A stretch of 64,000 bases of DNA from assembly GCF_964204645.1 (NCBI RefSeq), contig NC_134034.1:8737414-8801413 (forward strand), read 5' to 3'. Made by a program: the position numbers and the translations under genes. Below are positions 56,227 to 64,000 of this stretch, piece after piece. Source of the stretch: Tubulanus polymorphus. Lineage: Eukaryota; Nemertea; Palaeonemertea; Tubulaniformes; Tubulanidae. The first letter of the stretch is position 1. Each line of letters begins with the position of its first letter. The notes under the pieces were generated by a model. That model was not told the origin of the DNA, searched no databases, and saw nothing but the letters and a program-made list of their open reading frames with translations.

Positions 56227-56475
56227 TTAATACACAACACTATTCAATTGAGAATTTATGATATTTAATTGCGCGTCAGATATCATATAAATGTGCATTT
56301 TGAAATTTAAGCTCCCTTTTTTCTTTTTCATGAATAATTGTATTCCATCTTTAGTGTTCTGTAGTTTTTTACCAGAACCATATAACAAGTTATCTTCAGT
56401 TGTTCTAAAATCTAACCATAATGCATATTTATTACCAGTATAATAATCAATTTGATTAATCAAGTTTCTTGCCCT
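56227..56475 (-). pseudogene. C-terminal fragment of a Polinton structural (capsid-like) protein
   Basis: Minus strand. The frame reads ALWLDFRTTEDNLLYGSGKK, LQNTKDGIQLFM and IYMISDAQLNIINSQLNS, ending at TAA (56227-56229). I recall this ending from Polinton proteins of arthropods and other animals that are probably particle components, possibly the major capsid protein. The fragment stops at about 56475, where coding similarity and AT-richness both end, so the element is cut here. The stop is 32 bases before the start of the zinc-finger gene on the same strand. Confidence 0.5.
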
Positions 56476-57300
56476 AACTACTGGCAGGGGCAAGAAAGAC
56501 CCGTCAAAAATTGATATGGGCTTCAAACCCGTAGCAAATTATCATCTTGACCTACGGGTAAGTATTTTGCACTGGTCAGAGTAGATGATTTTACATTTCC
56601 TTGCCAAATATTGAATAGCCCGGCACTGGCCGGCAAGACGGCGGGAAACCATATCTTTGGCGAGAAACCCACCATTCTGGAGGTCATAGGACTCCGCAGA
56701 ATCAAACTTTCTCAGATTGCCCAAGGCCAATTGGCAGGGGTGACTAGGAAACCATAGAGGAATAGCATGTCCTGTTAGCCATATAAAGGAGTTAGGAACC
56801 AAATGGCCTGGGCAGACATCTGTGTTTTCTTGCCATTAAAGGCCAGACGGCGGAATGGCAACTACAACTTATCCATGTAGACCTGCCAGTATGAGCAGAC
56901 CTCCTGCCGTTAGTGGCAGGAAGGACTGTAGGCAAATGGCATGTCCAAAGACAGCATGGGCGGGAGGACCACCCATAGAAAATGACTCATGAGAACCTCC
57001 TGGAGCAAAGAAATTTAGGATACCTTCACTGGGAACCTAAGGCCAATGGTATAGGCTACCTATCATTCTGGCGAGAGTATGAAATTAAGTAACTAGTCTG
57101 AATACCAGTCATTCTTACAGTGATTTCCCCTAAAGAGTTGGGAACAACGGCTAGATACTAGACTAACCATTCACTAATGAGAGTAAGGCATTGAAATAGG
57201 ATACCGTCACTGGGAACCTAGCGCCAGGGGCATTCTTTTCAGTAATATCGCTCACAGTTTCCTAACTAGGATGTTATACTATCATAAAATACTAGTATAG
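56476..57300. repeat. unassigned repeat-like sequence with internal near-duplications
   Basis: 'aggatacc(t/g)tcactgggaacct' occurs at about 57017 and 57200. 'tggcagggg'/'tggcagga' motifs recur at 56483, 56732 and 56915. Composition differs sharply from the Polinton to the left. No gene; ORFs on the minus strand show no family. Confidence 0.45.
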
Positions 57301-60300
57301 AATGGCATGCACGTAACACTTCATACATAACCAAAACACTGTCTACATAACCAAAACAAATGTCTTACCTTGGATGGGAAATTTCCCATCTAGATACCAT
57401 AATGGCGCTCTGATTTGTGCGTGCTCGTTCGATGCAACAGCACAGAGAGCTAACTAGCAGGACTAAACTAGCAGGACTGGATCTCTTCCCGGACACTACT
57501 GTCGCCCGTACTGATAGTTCAGTCTTAAGACAAGTTGCGGGTAATACCCATATCCAAACGGCTAGAGATGAAGAAGGTCATCGTGCGATGATTCTGCTTG
57601 GACTCCACTGACTCCTCGAATGGCAGCTCATCCTGGCCTTGAAATGTCCCCGTATGATGACTCTTGGGGATGATAAATTTTGGTTTTAGAATTGTCACCA
57701 AGGGCGGACCCTGATGATGGACTATTAGGGATGAGATCAGTCTCAGGAGACTCATATGCGGAGTCTCCTACTCACATGGAATGTGTGGACAGAGGGCAAG
57801 GACCCCTTTTAACGACAATGCATGTAGTAATATAGTAATGTACTTTATAACACCCTTTTCACTGATCACAGTGTTCCAACAACGGCGTTTTCCATTTATT
57901 TGGATAGATCCCCGAGCATATAACTCATGTATCCATGTATCGGTCAACATTCCTTCGTAAAGTGTGGGTGGACGTAACAAATATGTCCATATAGGCCGGC
58001 CGGACGCATCTAAGTGCTCACATTATTACATAGGCCCGTATAAGTTCGACAGAAGATTTACAGGGAATCCCAGTCCCTAACATGAAACCCTGAGTGAATA
58101 GGCCTAAAAGAAATTGGAAAGGGTTTTGGAGGTCATACTATGGGCAGTCTTGTTTAGTTAGTGGACAGGTTAAAGAAGAGTTTAGGAAGTAGGAACAGTG
58201 GGTGTTGAATGTCGATTCAGCTCCGGCTTTACGTACTTGGACCGGTGATAATCTTTATCTGGTCAAGGGGACGATGCGCCACCGAAGATCCATATTTTAG
58301 AAATTCGGACAGATCGACCAAGGAGAAGCTTTTGTTTTGACAGTTTTCTTGCTTTTAATTGATTCAGGAGTTGGAAACTCGCAGCAACAGAGGTTTTCCA
58401 TTGCCTATGCAACGAGGAATGGATGCGGCTTTCTTCCATGACTGTTGGTTACACCCTTCGGCCCAGATGATGAACCTAACATAAGTTCCCATTGATTCTA
58501 GAAACAGATGTCGCAATCACACCAATCATAATCTTTATTGACTCTGATTTCGATTGTCTCACCTAGGTCGGGGACATTATAAGGTGTCGAGGCAGTGCTT
58601 GACCCCAGCGGTGCAGTTACTAGTGTACACTAGGCGTGCGGGAATGTATACCCTCAGCACTGGAGTTGAAGTCCGGTTACACCGTCAAACTGTGGAATCG
58701 TCTGACAAAGGTGAGTTCACGCGAACTTCGGATATCAAAACGACTCGGTTTGAGCCCTGTGGGTCGGGAGTATTCTTTTATAATATACTCCTACACCAAG
58801 ACGGGTCAATATGTCGGAGGTTAATGAGGATCCCTGTAGACCAAATAGTTAGGGAACAGTTTTTTCCGACATGAATCTCGGGCTCAGTTGAAACTGGTCA
58901 CACAAGTATTTTCATCCCACATTTCAGGGACGGTCTGCTCCATCGACAGATGACTTGCAGATTTTGATAGGGCAAGGAATTACACAGAGCGTTATTAGAA
59001 TCGCAGTCTGTAGGCCTATGAGCTTCAATTGTTAGGTCTATCCTAAAGTAATTCGGTCTGGGCGAACTGGACAAGCAATGTGGTTTGTGATAAAAGTAAT
59101 TATATTAATAGTGATAAGTGTTTTACATAGCACTAAATCCAGTTTTTAAAACTCTACAGAGCGTTTCACATATTGTAGCATCATGCTTTTCAATGACAGG
59201 GAAGTTAGAAGCCACTTCTTTTGAATGTTTTTTTTTCTTCTGGTAACATTGGTTATCTATTCCGTTCACTAGGTTTTGGCGTTGCAGTTACGTCAAATCT
59301 CACAATTTCCCGAATTTCCTAAAACTTCGATTTCAAATTTGCAATCCGACATTAGCTTATCCCAAAAATTCTACATTTTTTGCAGGCGTCAAATAATCTA
59401 TTAAAATTTAATTTTCTTGTATTGGAACTGCCGTCATAGCTTTAAGAACAACTAGTAAATATTCTCGACCACATCCTTCTTGTAGATAGGGTTGGATGAT
59501 TTTGTGTACCTTCAATTTCCATAGAAACAATTACCTTCATACTAATACTAATCTATTCGGTCCGGTATTTTCATGAATCAGGACCGTGAAATTTCTGCCA
59601 CATGGTTTTCTCATGCAGTTACCGCCTGCAAAGAAAAGGGCAGTACCTTTTCAGTTGTCAGGGGCATTCACTCGATTATATTTGTATGCTAACACATCCC
59701 TTGCAACCAGATTCGATCTTTTTCTCGTATAGGATATGCGAAACGACATGCACTCCTCTGTAGATAATGTGAAAGTTCTTTCTCTCTCGTTATTATTTCT
59801 TCCAGCACTGTCATAACCGGCAACATCACCATTAACTTTGCTGACCCCTCGCTGGTATTAGCTTCACTCTCAATTTTCTCGTGACTGCCAACGTCGCCAA
59901 TATTACAAAACCTTAACTGCTGACACCATCACCATCGGTTTTGCTAATATCCTCCCCATATATGGTGGTTACAACATTTTGGGATACTTCCAACTGTCAA
60001 TATGGTGACGGTTTGCTTATTGAAAACCACGATTTTTGAAATTGCTATTATTGGTTAGGAAACGGGATTGTTTTAACTGTCGTATTTGAAGAAAGCTAAA
60101 GCCGAACAAAATGGAGAATTCGAAGTATAGACGAGACATGTATGTTGAAGTTCATTATGTACAATCTATTTCTAACCGCCCAAAGGAATAGGGCAAAGGT
60201 TGATAAACAAGCACTGTTTTTACTCCATAAGACACCAATCAAAATTCAACTTACAGAGTGCGATGTAAAGAGAAAGGTGTGTACTTAATAAGGTCTACCC

Positions 60301-62643
60301 CAGTGAAAGTCATTCTAACTAAAACTTGCGTATTGTCAAGCGGTAGTGGTGTATAACGCAGTAATATTGATTGAGCCATAATTTGCTGGAGTTATCTGCT
60401 CGAATTGGATTTTATTACATCGGAACCGTGAGGTAAACAAACCGAAGCGACCTATCCCGTTTTCGCAGATGTGTGGTGTAAGTATACCGGATAATTGCAT
60501 GATGTGGTTTCAAATTCTAAATTTTCGAGGGGTATGAACAAAGAAAATAAGCGACAACTGCATATCATATTCGAGCAGCTGATTATCCTCTCACAGATAG
60601 ACGCGTGCGTGAACTGTACAAATATCCTAAACCACCGAGAATTTTATGAAAACGATTGCGCTGCATTTAGTAGTTACGTATTATGAAACAGGTAAGAAGC
60701 GCTGCATGTTAATATATAAAAAATCTATGAGTAAATGTTCATCTCAATCTTATACAAATTGACTGACGAAGAGATAGCAAATGTTATGCCAGTCTTAACC
60801 AATATCATTGATAGTGCTCCAACATCTACACATTTTCATTCGATAAATATAGTGATCCATATGTAACATCTCTTTTCAGATTGAAGATTGGCGCAACACA
60901 AAATCACCTTAACATTAAAAATGAATGGTACGTTTATTCAAACTCTGTGAATCCATTATTCGTCTAATGCTTTGGTCGACTCACTACAGGTCGAAACCAG
61001 TAACCCGCCTTAGCCAATATACTCAGAAAAATGTCTGTACCCGCTGTTCTTCGTATCATAGAACTATGTAGCCCTACGGTCCCATTCTATGCATTAGATC
61101 GGCGTAGTCCCGGGCAAATATATTTTTTTAAGAATTTTATCTGCTCTCGCCTAGTAAACTCGATTCACAGCCCGACTTAATGTGTCAATTATTTTCATTT
61201 ATATAAAAACATTTCAGATTATTGGTTTAAATGTGCCATGCTAGTATACACCCTATTAGCCACCACATATGCCGAAGTTTATGCAGATGAAGGAGTGGAT
61301 GATCATAAGTTACATCATCAGGCAAAACGAAGCTGCAAATTTGGTGATGTGATTGAGTGTTCCTAAAATTTATTATTCTGAAATAGAATATTCTGTGGCC
61401 TTAGTTTTCATTTTCAATATACAATGTGAATAGGCTTATACAGACACCGATATTTGTTTGTCACTGTGGCTAAGGAACATTTCAAACGTGACCTAGCACA
61501 TCCGTCAAAAGGTTTTATAGTGTTCAAATTGTTACAGACGCTCTGAAAAGAGATTCAGATAAATACCAGTCGACTAGCGAACTGGTTCCCGGTACCCGGT
61601 TTGAATGGGACGTTTAAATTTATAAAACATCTCTATTGAGCAAACGACAGGTCTGTTGTATATTTTCGGACGTTTTCAATACCAGGGGATTCGTTTATAT
61701 TGAAACTTAAGTATTGAATCGATTAAAGAACCTTCATTACCGGTAAAGGTAAGTCGAATATGCCCTTGTTCCCGGTTCGAAACTGATATTCTGAATCGGT
61801 AGCTGAATCGGGAACCAATTCCTGGATCGAAACAGATATTCAGAATAAGTAGTAGAACCGGGAAGCAGGAACCAGTAGCCAGCTCCACTCTGCCCTAGCA
61901 TGATAAAAGGCAGTAACTCAATTTTTGGGGAAATTTATTTTTTCAACTTTTCTGAAGTAAAAGAATGTGCGCAATCACCTGGTCAAGTCCGTTTTTTTAT
62001 ATATAGTTCGGTTTGTGAGATATAGAGGGCGCTATTTGAAAAAAAACCCTGTAAAGCGAGATAAAAAGCAGCATCTCTGGACAAGTATACATCAATCTCG
62101 GAACAAACAACAGTAACTCAAAGATACTGCCTTTCAACATAGTGTAGTTACGAGTTGCTGCTGTTCATAATAATCAATAACAGAGATACTGTTATTTAAG
62201 TCACCAGCCTATAAAGTTACTGCTTTTTAAAATATCGCGCCGCGAAGTTACTTTCTTTTAAAATACCTGCAATCAAAGTTACTGCTTTTCTACATACCAG
62301 GAACCTCGAGTCACTTCTTTTTCATACTACTCTAATTTTCTGCATGTGCTGCCATCTATTGAGTGATAGTAATACCACGCTTGACACTTTTCTTAAATGA
62401 TCTTAAAATCAAACTTGTTCGCTACTGAGTTAGGAATATATTCAATGAAAATCAAGTTGCACAATTCAAATGATTAGTTAATGTCAATTTATGAGATAAC
62501 TTTCAGTCATGTTGGACGTTGAAGCTGGTATAGATATTCACCAAATATATAGGTTTCAGTAAGTCATATATTTAACTTTTTTAATGATGAAGATTATAAT
62601 TGGTAATTACCATTTTTTGACGATCACTGTGACGTACTGCAAT
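57301..62643. other. 5.3 kb without a supported gene
   Basis: Several ORFs of 60-106 codons (for example 58554-58874, 60495-60686) have no recognisable domain. A patch at 61770-61880 has repeated 'gaaccgggaa'/'ttcccggttc' motifs and a repeated 'gaaac(a/t)gatattc' word. The right part may be the upstream region of the gene at 62644. Confidence 0.4.
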
Positions 62644-64000
62644 ATGTCGTCCCGTGGAATGAAAATGCTACAATTGGCGCTAGGGAAAAGGTCTCCTGGT
62701 AAGTGTCATTCATTGTTTTGTAATCTGAAGTTGAGGGGTGTATATATTCATAGATACTGTCTAAATGTCGACTAGGTTTCATTTTATGGATCGATGAGCT
62801 TTAAAAAGATAAAGTTGGTTATTCTTTTATTGAAAAAAAACGAATGTCCAAAGTGAAGAAAGTACCTCCTTAGTAATAATTTCTGTACACTCATTATTCT
62901 CGGCGGTGTAAATTAAAACGATTACTCGCGAATAGATAAGATTGCTTAAAAAAGCCACCTTCGTTGAAACATCTGATATTTTAAATATTTTCGATTTCTT
63001 TTTGCCACTACTAAAACACGATGGGTTCTGAGAAAATAACTGCTGATGTTTAAAATATATTAACATTTTGTTTTTAGAGCGAAAACGGAGACGCTTAACG
63101 CCGACAATTCTAACGCTGCCGCCCATACCTGGACCTGTAGTCACCCACGTTGATTTTGATGGAGATGTTCCTGTGGGTGAAGGGCTATTAGAATTAAGCA
63201 CATTAAACACAACGATAGACATGAATTTTGTCAATCAGCTAAACGACGATGACGTCAGTGATCCAAATATTGATTCAGAATTAGGTGACATAGCCCCCAA
63301 TAGTTTTGAGAACCATATAGATGAAAATGTCACTGCTGATGGATATCAAATTGTGATGCGTGAACCAGCCGAAAATCATGCAGCTGATGAAATCATCACT
63401 GCTAGCGGACAGCATACTAAGATGGTTAATCTAACCGCTGAAAACAACGTCGAACATCAAGATGAAGATAAAGAAAATCAACCAGAAAAATCGAAAAAAA
63501 GTATAAGTACAAAAAAGAAATGCGGACCCATGAAGGCAGAAGAAAGCGAGATTCTGCGAAGCATATATTAAAAGCTGGTTGCAACGTACAATGTAGAAGG
63601 ATGTGCTGTGAAGTCATATCGGAGCAAAGACGTGAGGCAATCTGGGAGGAATATTGGTCTTTGGATAGTTATAATGACCGAAGGAAATTTATTTACAATT
63701 ACGTTGGTCGCACAACAGTAGTTCGGAAAACAAACGGTGGTGATTCTAGGCGGAATTTCAGTTTCAGATATTCATTTCTCGCACAAGATGGGAATGAAGT
63801 CCCCGTTTGTAAAACATTTTTTCTGACAACGTTAGGCTATCACCCAAAAAATGATTCGATTGTTTTCAACATTATGAAGAATACACCTGTCACAAATATG
63901 TCACCTGCAAATGATAGACGTGGAACAACTCATAACATGAAAACTATCGACAAGAATATTATTAAAGACCATATTGAGGCATTCAATCCGTGTGTAAGCC
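62644..64000 (+). CDS. split gene of an unnamed transposon-like family, 3'-truncated by the window; frame changes at an A AAA AAG site
   Basis: Exon 1 62644-62698 (MSSRGMKMLQLALGKRSP) joins exon 2 from 63078 in phase 1. The junction is basic (ERKRRRLTP). An acidic 167-codon tract then runs to a TAA at 63569-63571. A second frame, -1 to the first, is open from before 63520 to the window end. It carries the conserved part: CNVQCRRMCCEVISEQRREAIW, EEYWSLDSYNDRRKFI, SRRNFSFRYSFLA and VCKTFFLTTLGYHPKN. I have met this Cys-rich family repeatedly in invertebrate genomes, often in many copies, and take it to be transposon-related, but I cannot name it. The frames meet at ACAAAAAAGAAA (about 63510). 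Confidence 0.6.

Noticed and set aside
57417-58874. ORFs of 64-106 codons in the right-hand gene-free region
   Set aside because: No domain, no codon pattern and no consistent splice sites. Lengths are within chance for this GC content.

Overview
The window is repeat-dense DNA from an animal, very probably a marine invertebrate. The genes are split by short spliceosomal introns with GT-AG ends. The mobile elements are of types typical of invertebrate genomes: Ty3/Gypsy, CACTA/EnSpm-like, KDZ-like, hAT, Polinton/Maverick and many MITEs. I cannot fix the phylum from sequence alone. Almost everything recognisable is a mobile element or a fragment of one. No clear ordinary host gene was found, except possibly the split gene that runs off the right edge.

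Layout. 1-5287: the 3' half of a decayed Ty3/Gypsy element (gag zinc knuckle, broken pol with an internal deletion, a zinc-finger ORF after pol, and a 3' LTR). 5908-6407: a MITE with about 230-bp inverted arms. 6414-39972: a second, much better preserved Gypsy element of about 9.6 kb, split by two large DNA transposons. The first, at 8474-21294 (12.8 kb, in the leader between primer-binding site and gag), is CACTA/EnSpm-like. It carries a C2H2/DDE transposase and an intact 10-exon accessory gene, and younger MITEs sit between its genes and in its introns. The second, at 28422-39512 (11.1 kb, inside the 3' LTR), has a KDZ-like transposase on the minus strand, a convergent 8-exon DUF3987-like ATPase gene on the plus strand, a 2-kb telomere-like array in a transposase intron, and subterminal repeats.

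40.2-44.1 kb holds a foldback, a 120-bp higher-order tandem repeat, a truncated hAT element and dispersed repeats. 44.1-56.5 kb is an AT-rich, decayed Polinton/Maverick: a small putative ssDNA-binding protein, zinc-finger protein-primed DNA polymerase, HNH endonuclease, small membrane protein, chromodomain integrase and packaging-ATPase fragment on the plus strand, and a zinc-finger protein and capsid-like fragment on the minus strand. A 2.4-kb block of other repeats splits its polymerase. 56.5-62.6 kb shows no gene I can support. 62.6-64.0 kb is a split gene for an unnamed transposon-like family, with a possible -1 frameshift signal.

The best leads are: the KDZ-like transposase packaged with a DUF3987 ATPase and a telomere-like array; the CACTA accessory protein with a CIDE-N-like domain; two Gypsy elements sharing a post-pol zinc-finger ORF that looks splice-expressed; a textbook -1 frameshift site (G GGA AAC plus hairpin) at the gag-pol overlap; and a promoter-like motif repeated before three Polinton genes.
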